A stretch of 50,697 nucleotides of DNA from Deltaproteobacteria bacterium (GCA_016932235.1 JAFGDF010000309.1:1-50697); one strand, 5' to 3'; shown: positions 7,400-16,175, counted from the first letter of the stretch. A program made the numbers and translations. The notes: a model not told the origin generated them from the sequence alone.

Positions 7400-8500
7400 A
7401 TGCAGGATTTTTTTAAAGGCAAACGTGTACTCGTGACCGGTGCCTGTGGCACCATCGGACGTGAACTGGTCAGGCAGTTGGCCGCGCTTACAGACTCAGG
7501 GGAACTGATCGGGATTGATAATAATGAGAGTGAGCTTTTTTTCCTGGAGCAGAGATTTTCCAGTAAGGGAAATGCCGGTTTTTTTCTCGCGGATGTGAGG
7601 GACGGGAACAAGCTCTGCCGGGTAATGGACGGTGTGGATCTGGTTTTTCATACTGCCGCTTTCAAGCATGTTATCCTGTGTGAACGTTCACCCTTTGAGG
7701 CAGTGCAGACCAATATTATCGGCGTGCAGAACGTAATCTCAGCCGCGACTGACTGTGGTGTCGGGCGTGTTATTTTTACAAGTTCTGATAAAGCTGTAAA
7801 TCCCACTAATGTTATGGGCACATCAAAGCTTATGGGTGAAAGGTTAATGACCGCGGCAAACAGCAACCTGAGGGGAAATGGCCCTATATTTGCCTCAACC
7901 AGGTTCGGAAATGTGCTTGGTTCCAGGGGATCGGTTATTCCCATATTCAGGGAACAGATTAAAAAAGGCGGTCCGGTAACGGTAACAGACCGGGATATGA
8001 CCCGTTTTATCATGAGTATTAGAGAGGCGGTCCGCCTTGTTATCGATTCTTCCCTGCTCGCCAGAGGTGGAGAAGTCTTTGTAACAAAAATGCCGGCGAT
8101 CAGGATCCAGGACCTTGCCGAGGTTATGATTGAGAAGTTAGCAGGAGAATATGGACAAAGACCTGATGAAATCGAAATTAATTATATTGGAACCAAACCT
8201 GGGGAAAAAATGTATGAAGAGCTTATGAACCTTGAAGAGGTTCGCAGGGCAAAAGAGCTTGAGAAATATTTTGTAATTACCCCGGCGTTTGCAGGACTTT
8301 ATAAAAAAATAGATTATGAATATCCGGGTATTGTTACAGATACAGTAACGAATCCTTATCATTCAGGAAATGAAGAACCATTAACCCAAGAGAGATTACT
8401 GGATTTTTTAAAGGAAAACAACCTGCTTGAAGAATCGGTTGACAAAGAGAGACATCCCAAGGAGAGATATTGGCCGGAGGCAAAAAACAGCAGGGATTAG
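7400..8500 (+). CDS. Soluble CapD-type UDP-sugar 4,6-dehydratase/epimerase
   Basis: A 366-residue, single-domain homologue of the second half of the 3226-5133 protein. The Rossmann motif RVLVTGACGTIGREL starts near residue 8. The active-site segment is TSSDKAVNPTNVMGTSK, with D130-K131 and M139-x3-K143, again Met instead of Tyr. RFGNVLGSRGSVIPIF and GTKPGEKMYEEL are typical of the polysaccharide-biosynthesis CapD group. The ATG at 7400 is preceded by AGGAG at 7385-7389; the frame upstream is translated repeat. The stop codon TAG falls at the start of a heptamer repeat. The exact sugar product is not predictable. Confidence 0.88.
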   Translation: MQDFFKGKRVLVTGACGTIGRELVRQLAALTDSGELIGIDNNESELFFLEQRFSSKGNAGFFLADVRDGNKLCRVMDGVDLVFHTAAFKHVILCERSPFEAVQTNIIGVQNVISAATDCGVGRVIFTSSDKAVNPTNVMGTSKLMGERLMTAANSNLRGNGPIFASTRFGNVLGSRGSVIPIFREQIKKGGPVTVTDRDMTRFIMSIREAVRLVIDSSLLARGGEVFVTKMPAIRIQDLAEVMIEKLAGEYGQRPDEIEINYIGTKPGEKMYEELMNLEEVRRAKELEKYFVITPAFAGLYKKIDYEYPGIVTDTVTNPYHSGNEEPLTQERLLDFLKENNLLEESVDKERHPKERYWPEAKNSRD

Positions 8501-8725
8501 GCAGTAAAGAGTATAGATTAAGCAGTAAGGAGTAAGGAGTAAGGAGTAGGCAGTAAGCAGTAGTCGGCAGATAGTTAATCGTTATTTGTTACCGGTTAAT
8601 GGCTGACTCTTAATCGCTTTATACACGAATGACTAATAACCAGTAACAAATAACCAGCCCTGCATACTCGCTACTACTTACTGCATACTGCTTACTCCAC
8701 ACCTTTTACATCGTACTGCCTGCTG
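8497..8725. repeat. Fold-back element made of heptamer units
   Basis: The left arm has AGTAAGG-type units (8513-8563) followed by a TTATTTGTTACCGGTTA segment. The right arm has the inverted partners, TAACCAGTAACAAATAA (about 8638) and CTACTTACTGCATACTGC-type units (about 8665-8697). The whole stretch could fold into a long imperfect hairpin. It fills the gap between two sugar genes and supplies the upstream stop codon. Confidence 0.75.
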
Positions 8726-8751
8726 ACTACTAAAGAATGGAGGATAAAAAA

Positions 8752-9900
8752 ATGAGGATTTTAATACTCGGTGGTGACGGTTACCTTGGCTGGCCCACGG
8801 CAATGCATCTGAGCGCCAGGGGCCATGAAGTAGCGGTGGTGGACAATTATCTTCGAAGAAGGCTTCAGAAGGAAGAAGATTCCGAGCTCCTTTTTGATGT
8901 GCCGAATCTCAACGAGAGGGTCAAGCTCTGGGAAGCAGTGTCAGGATATAAAATCAGGGCATTCATCGGCGACCTGACCGACTGGACTTTTGTGGAGGAG
9001 GTATTCAGGGAATTTCCGCCTGAAGGGCTCATGCATTATGCGGAACAACCTGCAGCCCCATATTCCATGCTGAACAGGCGCGCGGCAACACTTACGTTGC
9101 AGAATAATATGATGGTCACTGCAAATCTCATTTTTGCCGTTCATGAGTTCTGCCCGGATGCTCAGATCGTCAAAATAGGTACCATGGGGGAATATGGAAC
9201 CCCGAACATAGATATCGAGGAGGGCTGGCTGGAGGTTGAGCACAAGGGAAGAAGCCACAAGTTCCTGTACCCAAGACAGACAGGGAGCCTGTATCATACC
9301 ACAAAGATCATGGATACGGACCTCTTGTGGTTTTATGTCAGGATGTGGGGTATACGGGTCACCGATCTTATGCAGGGACCCGTGTATGGTCTTCTGACGG
9401 ATGAAAACCAGGGAGACGAGAGACTGTATCCTTTTTTCAGTTATGACGAATTGTTCGGCACAGTGCTGAATCGTTTTGCAGTGCAGGCTGTCGCGGGCTA
9501 TCCTCTCACGGTCTATGGAAAGGGTGGCCAGACCAGGGGTTATCTCAATATCAGGGACACATTGAGCTGTGTTACGCTCTCTCTGGAGAAGCCTGCAAAG
9601 CAGGGGGAACTTCGGATATATAACCAGTTTGTCGAGCTTTTTTCCGTGAATGAACTGGCCGAGCGTGTTCAAAAGGTTGGTAAGCAACTCGGGCTGGATG
9701 TCAGGATCAAGTCCCTTGAAAATCCCCGTATTGAGCCTGAGGAACATTATTATAATCCAACCCATACAGGGCTTCTGGAACTGGGGCTGGAACCGCACTC
9801 CTTAACGGATGATGTGCTTGCCCGGATGATCGAGACGGTAATGAAATATAAAGATAATATTCGTGAGGATGCTATATTCAGAGGGGTGAAGTGGAAATAG
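8752..9900 (+). CDS. sqdB: UDP-sulfoquinovose synthase
   Basis: A 382-residue SDR enzyme that converts UDP-glucose plus sulfite to UDP-sulfoquinovose. GGDGYLGWPTAMHL gives the NAD site. GTMGEYGTPNIDIEEG, the Y181-x3-K185 pair with T144, and VYGKGGQTRGYLNIRDT match plant SQD1 and bacterial SqdB almost word for word, including the EEHYYN region near the end. The sulfite-binding type of active site is therefore conserved. GGAGG at 8739-8743 places the start at ATG 8752. The sulfosugar could go to a sulfolipid or to a surface glycan or glycoprotein. No SqdX/SqdD-type glycosyltransferase is visible, and the sugar-gene context favours a glycan. Confidence 0.93.
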   Translation: MRILILGGDGYLGWPTAMHLSARGHEVAVVDNYLRRRLQKEEDSELLFDVPNLNERVKLWEAVSGYKIRAFIGDLTDWTFVEEVFREFPPEGLMHYAEQPAAPYSMLNRRAATLTLQNNMMVTANLIFAVHEFCPDAQIVKIGTMGEYGTPNIDIEEGWLEVEHKGRSHKFLYPRQTGSLYHTTKIMDTDLLWFYVRMWGIRVTDLMQGPVYGLLTDENQGDERLYPFFSYDELFGTVLNRFAVQAVAGYPLTVYGKGGQTRGYLNIRDTLSCVTLSLEKPAKQGELRIYNQFVELFSVNELAERVQKVGKQLGLDVRIKSLENPRIEPEEHYYNPTHTGLLELGLEPHSLTDDVLARMIETVMKYKDNIREDAIFRGVKWK

Positions 9901-9918
9901 GAATGAGCATAGGGCATA

Positions 9919-9998
9919 GAACAGGGAGCAGGCAGTAAGCAGTAAGGAGTAAAGAGGGATTAAAGGATTATGGGGATAAAGGATTAGAGGGCTAGAAA
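9919..9998 (+). repeat. Heptamer array downstream of sqdB
   Basis: AGTAAGC/AGTAAGG units at about 9932-9955 are followed by GGATTA-rich, less regular repeats. It resembles the arrays at 6782 and 8513 and occupies the space between convergent sqdB and mazF. Confidence 0.65.
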
Positions 9999-10032
9999 AA
10001 GAGTTCTATTTCACAGCTGATGAAGTTAAAAC

Positions 10033-10383
10033 TCAAATGGGGTATAAGGACAGATGTATGGACATAGCTATATCGATTTTGCTTATTTCCCCTTTATCAA
10101 GCGAACCGATAAACTTAATAAGTCTTCTTTTATCGAGAGTTCGGATCTGATCGGCTTTAACTTTTGAGTCTTTTGGCAGGTTCCCGCTGTCTTTAGATAA
10201 AAACACTTCAAAGGGGTAGATTTTATTAAGATTTTTAGAGGTTACAGGTAAGACTGTCACTGTTCCTGAGTAGTCATTATTTTTATTATTTGAAACAACT
10301 ACTACCGGTCGAGTCTTTGAGATCTCCCTCCCTATTGCCGGATCAAGTGAAGTAAGATATATATCACCCCTCCTAATATTCAT
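10033..10383 (-). CDS. mazF: MazF/PemK-type endoribonuclease toxin
   Basis: A 116-residue protein with the MazF signature RRGDIYLTSLDPAIGREISK followed by RPVVVVSNN, and the second conserved block VLPVTSKN. KADQIRTLDKRRL is the usual basic region. MazF enzymes cut single-stranded mRNA at short specific sites. It overlaps the upstream antitoxin by 11 bp on the minus strand, so the two are translated together. The length is normal. Confidence 0.92.
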   Translation of the reverse strand: MNIRRGDIYLTSLDPAIGREISKTRPVVVVSNNKNNDYSGTVTVLPVTSKNLNKIYPFEVFLSKDSGNLPKDSKVKADQIRTLDKRRLIKFIGSLDKGEISKIDIAMSIHLSLYPI

Positions 10384-10621
10384 ACCACCCCTCCAGATCT
10401 ATCTCCTCGAATTCTTTTGTCAAATCAAGACCTTCCTGCCTGGTTGACTGATAGCCTTCTTCCAATAATTTTTCAATCCTATCCCTTTTTGCTTTTTGAA
10501 TAGACATCTCAACGGCTTTGGCTATAAATTGGCTTCGTTTTCTTGGACCGGTCAGCTCGTCCAATTCTGTGACCAGGTCTTTATGGAGAGTAATGTTTAG
10601 TCTTACAGTTCCTGTATTCAT
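10373..10621 (-). CDS. Ribbon-helix-helix antitoxin of the MazF-type module
   Basis: An 82-residue protein with an N-terminal ribbon-helix-helix motif (VRLNITLHKDLVTELDELTG, then RSQFIAKAVEM) and a charged, acidic C-terminal part ending DLEGWYEY, the probable toxin-binding tail. It is the natural partner of the overlapping MazF-like gene. GGGAGG precedes the ATG. It is a CopG/MazE9-like antitoxin rather than an AbrB-fold MazE. Confidence 0.88.
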   Translation of the reverse strand: MNTGTVRLNITLHKDLVTELDELTGPRKRSQFIAKAVEMSIQKAKRDRIEKLLEEGYQSTRQEGLDLTKEFEEIDLEGWYEY

Positions 10622-10622
10622 T

Positions 10623-10685
10623 ATACACCTCCCAATGTGTATTATTTAACTTATTATATTATGCGTTATATTGAATATAAGTCAA
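10623..10685 (-). promoter_or_regulatory. Promoter and operator of the mazEF-type module
   Basis: On the minus strand, TTGACT (10680-10685) and TAATAT (10656-10661) are 18 bp apart. The inverted repeat ATACAC/GTGTAT (10623-10628 and 10637-10642) brackets the ribosome binding site, a plausible site for autoregulation by the RHH antitoxin. Confidence 0.5.
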
Positions 10686-10776
10686 GAGCTTTGCATAGAA
10701 AACTTTTTAAAGGCACTTGATATATTGAATCTAGAAAAATAAAATATGGAAATTTCAAATAAAGGAGCGATTCTTA

Positions 10777-13695
10777 ATGTCAATTATCCACGGATTTAAA
10801 CTTTTAAAAAAACAGGAGATCCCTGAGTTAAAGAGCGCGGCTTTTTTTTACCGGCATCTCAAGACCGGCGCCGAACTCCTTTCAATGGTCAATGAGGATG
10901 AGAACAAGGTGTTCGGGATCTCTTTCCGGACTCCACCATCGGATTCCACGGGACTGCCTCATATTTTAGAACATTCTGTGCTTTGCGGTTCCAGGAAATA
11001 CCCGGTTAAGGAACCGTTTGTGGAGCTCTTGAAAGGTTCTCTTCAGACTTTTTTAAACGCCATGACATATCCTGACAAGACCTGTTATCCGGTGGCGAGC
11101 CAGAACGCGCAGGACTTCTATAATCTTATCGATGTTTATCTTGATGCTGTTTTTTATCCGAGGATAACGGAATACACCTTTCAGCAGGAGGGATGGCATT
11201 ACGAGCTTCAAAAAAAGGGCGATTCCCTGAGCTATAAGGGAGTTGTCTTCAACGAGATGAAGGGGGCCTATTCATCTCCTGATTCACTCCTGTCCCAGTA
11301 TTCCATGCAATCCATATTTCCGGATAATGCTTACGGCCTTGATTCTGGGGGAGATCCGAAGAAGATTCCGGAGCTTACCTTTGAACGGTTTAAGGCCTTT
11401 CATGACAAATACTATCACCCGTCAAACTCCAGGATCTATTTCTATGGTGATGATGACCCTGACAAGCGTTTATTTATTACCAATGGGTACCTGGCGGATT
11501 TTAATAGGATCGAAGTCGATTCATCCATATCCGTTCAGCCCCGGTTCGACAGCCCCAGGCGCGTGATAAGGCCGTTTGCCGTGGGAAAGGATGACCATTC
11601 CAACTCACGCGGGATGCTTACGCTCAATTGGCTTCTCCCCGAGGTCAAAAAAATCGAGCTTACTTTTTCCATGCATATCCTTGAATATATCCTGCTTGGG
11701 ATGCCGGGTTCTCCATTACGGAAAGCCCTTATTGAGTCAAACCTGGGAGAGGATATCGCCGGCGGCGGTCTCAGCAGCGAGATAATGCAGATGTATTTTT
11801 CCACAGGCTTGAAGGGTATTGAGCTGGATAATGCCGACAGAATAGTCAGTCTGATAAACAGTACACTTTCCGATCTTGCCGGGAAAGGTATAGACGATTC
11901 AACCATTGAGGCGGCTGTCAACAGCATAGAATTCGGATTGCGTGAGAACAACACCGGAAGCCTTCCCAGGGGCCTGGCGCTGATGCTGAGTTCTTTGACG
12001 ACATGGCTTTATGATTACGATCCTCTTTCTCTTGTGGCGTTTGAAGGGCCTTTAAACGCCGTTAAAGCGGCAATAGCATCAGATGATAGATATTTTGAAA
12101 AGATTATAGAGGAATACTTTCTGGAGAATCCACATCGCACAACGCTTATTCTAAGGCCTGATCCGGACCTGGAGGAGAAAGAGAAGAAAGAAGAGGAGCA
12201 GAGGCTCGAGGGCGCGAAGAAGGATATGAGCGAAGCTGATATTGAAAAAATCATTTCCAGTGTCAAAACGCTTAAAGAGCTTCAGGAGAAACCGGATACG
12301 CCTGAAGATCTGGCGACCATCCCTATGCTGCGTATCTCCGATCTGGATAAATATAATAAAATGATCCCTATTGAAAAACAGGAACACCAGGGTGTAAAGA
12401 TCATGTATCACGATCTTTTTACAAACGGTATCGCTTATGTGGATGTCGGCTTTAATCTAAGGAGTCTTCCTGGTGAACTTCTGCCTTATGTGCGTCTTTT
12501 CAGCCGGGCGTTGCTGGAAATGGGGACCGATAAGGAAGATTATGTTGCCCTGTCGCAACGAATAAGCAGAAAGACCGGAGGGATATGGCCCGCGTTTTTC
12601 ACATCAACAAGAAGCGATAACAGGGAAACAGCCGCATGGATGTTTCTGAGGGGGAAGGCAATGTCCGGAATGACGGGGGACCTGCTCGAGATCTTAAGGG
12701 ATGTGATACTGGGTGTGCGGCTGGATAACAGGGACCGGTTCAGGCAGATGGTGCTGGAATCAAAGGCCAGGGAGGAACAGAAACTGGTTCCCGCAGGTCA
12801 TCAGGCTGTCAACCTTCGAATCAGATCACACTTCAGTAAGGCTGACTGGGCGGCGGAGCAGATGAACGGTATCAGTTACCTTTTTTTCCTTCGGAAACTT
12901 GCAAAGGCGGTTGATGATAACTGGGATGAGGTATTGATCAATCTGAAGAAGATCCATGCAATCCTTGTCAACCGAAAGGCCATGGTGGTCAATGCGACAC
13001 AGGATAGATCAGGCTGGAAAGGTTTCAGCCCTCTTATAGATAAATTCTTTGATGAAATGCCTTTTTCAGGTTCCACAGAGGAGGAGTGGACGCCTGGAAA
13101 AATCCCAGATTATGAAGGGATGATCATTCCATCTCAGGTGAATTATGTGGGTAAGGGGGCAAACCTGTATAACGCCGGTTATGGATTCAAAGGGACAATC
13201 CATGTGATCAGCCGTTTCCTGAGAAATTCCTGGCTATGGGACAGGGTCAGGGTTCAGGGCGGAGCTTATGGGTCGTTCTGCCTTTTTGATCGCTTTTCAG
13301 GCACGCTGACATTTGTTTCTTACAGGGACCCGAATCTTCTGAGGACAATTGATATTTTTGATGAATCTGCCGGTTTTTTAAGGGATCTGGAAATAAATGA
13401 TGAGGAACTTGCTAAGAGCATCATCGGCAGTATCGGAGATATTGACAGCCACAAACTCCCTGATGCGAAAGGTTATAGCTCAATGATCCAGGAACTTATG
13501 GGAGATACGGATGAGGAGAGACAAAAGATACGTGATGAGATCCTTGCAACCAAAGCGGATGATTTCAGGGAGTTTTCCAATGTGCTGGAATCGGTGAGGG
13601 AGAAGGGTCTTGTGAAAATCCTTGGATCCGAAACCGCTATCCGGCAAATAATGGAGCAAAAACCTGGCTGGCTGGAAATGGTAAAGGTGTTGTAG
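10777..13695 (+). CDS. M16C zinc metallopeptidase, PreP/Cym1 (presequence protease) type
   Basis: A 972-residue inverzincin. HILEH at residues 62-66 is the HxxEH zinc motif and Glu160 in FNEMKGAYS is the third ligand. The size and the four-domain layout, with a coiled linker rich in Glu and Lys near residues 465-500, match the PreP/falcilysin family. These closed-chamber peptidases degrade unfolded peptides up to about 65 residues. There is no signal peptide, so it acts in the cytoplasm. It stands alone with its own ribosome binding site (AAGGAG) and is convergent with the trp operon. Confidence 0.92.
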   Translation: MSIIHGFKLLKKQEIPELKSAAFFYRHLKTGAELLSMVNEDENKVFGISFRTPPSDSTGLPHILEHSVLCGSRKYPVKEPFVELLKGSLQTFLNAMTYPDKTCYPVASQNAQDFYNLIDVYLDAVFYPRITEYTFQQEGWHYELQKKGDSLSYKGVVFNEMKGAYSSPDSLLSQYSMQSIFPDNAYGLDSGGDPKKIPELTFERFKAFHDKYYHPSNSRIYFYGDDDPDKRLFITNGYLADFNRIEVDSSISVQPRFDSPRRVIRPFAVGKDDHSNSRGMLTLNWLLPEVKKIELTFSMHILEYILLGMPGSPLRKALIESNLGEDIAGGGLSSEIMQMYFSTGLKGIELDNADRIVSLINSTLSDLAGKGIDDSTIEAAVNSIEFGLRENNTGSLPRGLALMLSSLTTWLYDYDPLSLVAFEGPLNAVKAAIASDDRYFEKIIEEYFLENPHRTTLILRPDPDLEEKEKKEEEQRLEGAKKDMSEADIEKIISSVKTLKELQEKPDTPEDLATIPMLRISDLDKYNKMIPIEKQEHQGVKIMYHDLFTNGIAYVDVGFNLRSLPGELLPYVRLFSRALLEMGTDKEDYVALSQRISRKTGGIWPAFFTSTRSDNRETAAWMFLRGKAMSGMTGDLLEILRDVILGVRLDNRDRFRQMVLESKAREEQKLVPAGHQAVNLRIRSHFSKADWAAEQMNGISYLFFLRKLAKAVDDNWDEVLINLKKIHAILVNRKAMVVNATQDRSGWKGFSPLIDKFFDEMPFSGSTEEEWTPGKIPDYEGMIIPSQVNYVGKGANLYNAGYGFKGTIHVISRFLRNSWLWDRVRVQGGAYGSFCLFDRFSGTLTFVSYRDPNLLRTIDIFDESAGFLRDLEINDEELAKSIIGSIGDIDSHKLPDAKGYSSMIQELMGDTDEERQKIRDEILATKADDFREFSNVLESVREKGLVKILGSETAIRQIMEQKPGWLEMVKVL

Positions 13696-13702
13696 GTCGT
13701 CC

Positions 13703-13759
13703 CGTCTGTCTGGTCTATCTGGTCTGTTTCGTCTATTTCGTCTGTTTCGTTCGTCTGGA
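13703..13759 (+). repeat. Degenerate nonamer tandem array
   Basis: About six units of the form GTCTGTCTG / GTCTATCTG / GTCTGTTTC follow each other at a 9-bp period directly after the peptidase stop codon. It differs from the 7-bp arrays elsewhere in the window. Confidence 0.7.
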
Positions 13760-13788
13760 TAAGGATAAAGGCGGGAAAAGCGGGAAAA

Positions 13789-13852
13789 TGGAATAATGGA
13801 ATGATGTCTTAGGGACCCAATATTCCATCATTCCACTATTACACTATTCCAC
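13789..13852. repeat. Inverted repeat between convergent genes
   Basis: TGGAATAATGGAATGATG at 13789-13806 is mirrored by heptamer-like units TCCATCA, TTCCACT, ATTACAC and TATTCCA up to 13852. It lies between the ends of the peptidase gene and trpA and may act as a two-way transcription end, although no clear T tract is visible. Confidence 0.55.
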
Positions 13853-13884
13853 TTGTGAGCGAAGCAACTAAGTTCCAATCATGA

Positions 13885-14646
13885 CTACCGTAACCCCCTG
13901 AGAAAACCTCCCACCGCGTCTATTCCTCCCCTTTCCACTATTCTTATGGTCTCGCTTCCTATTACGGCAATCTCGGCCTTGCCCCTCAAAAAATCTATAT
14001 CCTTTTTCTCTTTCACCCCGAAACCCACCGCGAGAGGAAGCGATGTGGCTTTGCGACACCTTTCAAGATACGATGACAGCTCAATTGAGAAATCGGTTTT
14101 TGCACCGGTCACGCCTTTTCTCGCGACACAATAGATAAAACCTCTGCCATGAGAGGAAAGAAACTTCATACGGTCCTGTGATGTTGCCGGCGAGAAGATA
14201 AGAATAGGGGAGAGATCTTGATCATGCATCGCCTTCAGGTAAGCGGTTCCTTCTTCAGGCGGGAGGTCAGGGACTATGGCCCCATAAAGTTTCATGCCAT
14301 GGATGGTGGACACGAAACGTTCAACCCCGAATTTAAAAAGAATATTGTAATAGCTCATGATCAAAAATGGGATATCAAATGCGTTCGTCAATTTGCCGGC
14401 CAGCTCAAGGCACCCCTTTACGGTTGATCCTTTATTAAGAGCCTCCTGGTTGGCTTGAACAATGACCGGACCGTCGGCGACCGGCTCGGAAAATGGAATC
14501 TGAAGTTCCATCAGATCAACACCGGATTCCACCATCTTTTCAACGATCCTGAAACTTTGTTCACAGGATGGATATCCCAGAACGATGTGGGTCATGAGCA
14601 GGATATCTTTCTCTTCCAGCTTTTTTCTTATATATGATTCAAGCAT
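13885..14646 (-). CDS. trpA: Tryptophan synthase alpha subunit
   Basis: A 253-residue TIM-barrel lyase that splits indole-3-glycerol phosphate to indole and glyceraldehyde 3-phosphate. The catalytic Glu47 (MELQIPFSEP) and Asp58 (PVADGP) are in place, with the phosphate-binding GFGVK near residue 205. Typical trpA has ELGIPFSDP, so this enzyme has small substitutions (Q, E) next to the catalytic Glu. It is the last gene of the trp operon, separated from trpB by a heptamer element. Indole is channelled to TrpB. Confidence 0.95.
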   Translation of the reverse strand: MLESYIRKKLEEKDILLMTHIVLGYPSCEQSFRIVEKMVESGVDLMELQIPFSEPVADGPVIVQANQEALNKGSTVKGCLELAGKLTNAFDIPFLIMSYYNILFKFGVERFVSTIHGMKLYGAIVPDLPPEEGTAYLKAMHDQDLSPILIFSPATSQDRMKFLSSHGRGFIYCVARKGVTGAKTDFSIELSSYLERCRKATSLPLAVGFGVKEKKDIDFLRGKAEIAVIGSETIRIVERGGIDAVGGFLRGLR

Positions 14647-14654
14647 TTTAAAAC

Positions 14655-14755
14655 CCCGTTATCGGTTATTGGTTAATAGTTAATCGCTATTAGCTATCAG
14701 CTTACAGCTATGAGCTTTTCTATTACGCCCGTTTTACCCCTTACCCCTTACCGCC
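14655..14755 (-). repeat. Heptamer element between trpB and trpA
   Basis: Read on the minus strand, the trpB stop lies in GGTAAGGGGTAAGGGGTAA, followed by AGCTATC/AGCTTAC/AGCTATG units and then AACCAATAACCGATAACG. All three blocks have a 7-bp period. It has the same order of unit classes as the elements at 16980 and 23376. Confidence 0.75.
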
Positions 14756-15976
14756 CTTATACTCCTCAGCCTTATTTATTATAAAAGATTTCCACTCAGC
14801 GTCCCCGAGGGCATCAGCAACAGTAAAGATATCCTTATCAGCCCGCCCGGACTGGTTAATGATTATTATATCTCTATTCGTGAGTTGAGGTGCTTCCTTG
14901 AATGCCTGTGCAAAGGCATGAGTTGATTCAAGGGCAGGCACGAGACCTTCCTTTTTCATGGTAATGGAAAATGCTTCCAGGACTTCCTCGTCTGTCGCTG
15001 ATTCGAACCTTACCCTCCCCTGATCCCTTAATGAAGCCAGGATTGGTGATACGCCGACATAATCAAGTCCAGCGGCAACGCTGTGTGTCTCTTTCATCTG
15101 TCCATCGGAATCCTGAAGGAAATATGTCATGTAGCCCTGGGCGACACCCGGTGTGCCGTCTTTTGAAGCAAGCCTCGACGCGTGCATACCCGTCTCCAGA
15201 CCTTTTCCGGCTGCCTCCACTCCCACCAGCTCCACAGGATCATTAAAAAAGCCGCTGAAAATTCCCATCGCGTTTGATCCCCCTCCCACACATGCATAGA
15301 CGCGCGAAGGCAGAACTCCTTCCAATTCCTCAATCTGTTTTCTTGCCTCTTTTCCGATTATTGATTGAAAAAATGTTACCATCTCAGGAAAGGGATGCGG
15401 ACCGCATGCGGTTCCCAAAACATAGTGCGTGTCGTCCATGTTTGTTACCCAGTCCCTGAAAGCCTCATTGATGGCATCTTTCAGTATCATGCTGCCGTTC
15501 TTTACAGGTATCACTTCAGCTCCGAGCCGTTCCATCCAGAACACATTGGGCCTTTGCCTTTGCATATCTTTTTCTCCCATGTATATGGTGCATTTAAATC
15601 CGAACCGGGCGGCCATGGTCGCCGTGGCGACTCCGTGCTGGCCGGCGCCGGTCTCTGCTATCACGCGGCTCTTACCCATGCGCTTCACCAGCAGGCCCTG
15701 TCCCATTACATTGTTTGCCTTATGCGCTCCGGTGTGATTAAGGTCTTCCCTTTTGATATATATCCGCGGTCCTCCAAAATACCTGGTAAGGTTTTCTGCG
15801 AATGTGAGAGGTGTGGGACGGCATGAATAAGAGGACATGATATTCAGGTATTCTTCCCAGAAAAGGGGATCGTCCTTCGCTTCTTCAAAGGCAGTTGCAA
15901 GCTGATTAAAGGTGGCGACAAGGATCTCAGGGATGAAGGTTCCCCCGAACTCTCCGTAATATTTTGATTTTATCAT
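14741..15976 (-). CDS. trpB: Tryptophan synthase beta subunit
   Basis: A 411-residue PLP enzyme that condenses indole with serine. It begins YYGEFGGTFIPE, and HKANN (Lys86) carries the PLP Schiff base. ETGAGQHGVATATMAA and the phosphate-binding CVGGGSNAMG are intact. It is the TrpB1 type, which partners TrpA. GGAGG lies about 11 bp before the ATG. A 336-bp gap with structured repeats separates it from trpF. The last codons (GGKG) and the stop are in a G-rich heptamer repeat. Confidence 0.96.
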   Translation of the reverse strand: MIKSKYYGEFGGTFIPEILVATFNQLATAFEEAKDDPLFWEEYLNIMSSYSCRPTPLTFAENLTRYFGGPRIYIKREDLNHTGAHKANNVMGQGLLVKRMGKSRVIAETGAGQHGVATATMAARFGFKCTIYMGEKDMQRQRPNVFWMERLGAEVIPVKNGSMILKDAINEAFRDWVTNMDDTHYVLGTACGPHPFPEMVTFFQSIIGKEARKQIEELEGVLPSRVYACVGGGSNAMGIFSGFFNDPVELVGVEAAGKGLETGMHASRLASKDGTPGVAQGYMTYFLQDSDGQMKETHSVAAGLDYVGVSPILASLRDQGRVRFESATDEEVLEAFSITMKKEGLVPALESTHAFAQAFKEAPQLTNRDIIIINQSGRADKDIFTVADALGDAEWKSFIINKAEEYKGGKG

Positions 15977-16056
15977 GTGCGTTAAAATCCTCCATTATTT
16001 ACTATTGCTTACAGTCTACCAGCAGAGAAACATCCTACAGGATAAAAAGACATCCA

Positions 16057-16175
16057 GGAGGGACGTGCTCTGTCACGTCCGGCCCTTTTCGGCCACGACG
16101 GAGGAGCGTGCCCCTCCATTTTAAATCCCTCCTAACCTTCCTTTAAAATGGAGGATGACCCTCTTTTTTAGAGGG
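16057..16175. repeat. Composite palindromic element (MITE/REP-like)
   Basis: Three adjacent inverted repeats occur in the 336-bp gap between trpF and trpB. The first is GGAGGGACGTG at 16057, mirrored by GCGTGCCCCTCC ending at 16117, with nested GGACGTG/CACGTCC arms. The second is CCTCCATTTTAAA (16113-16125) with its perfect 13-bp complement at 16142-16154. The third is CCCTC/GAGGG around 16159-16175. Such nested palindromes without a gene suggest a non-autonomous mobile element. An 8-bp palindrome TCGCTATG/CATAGCGA follows at 16214-16243. Confidence 0.6.

Noticed and set aside
6782..8725. Repeat arrays considered as CRISPR
   Set aside because: Units are 7 bp, degenerate and without spacers, and no cas gene is present.
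8941..9798. 285-codon minus-strand open frame
   Set aside because: It lies wholly inside sqdB on the opposite strand, has no recognisable motif or ribosome binding site, and is explained by codon bias of the real gene.
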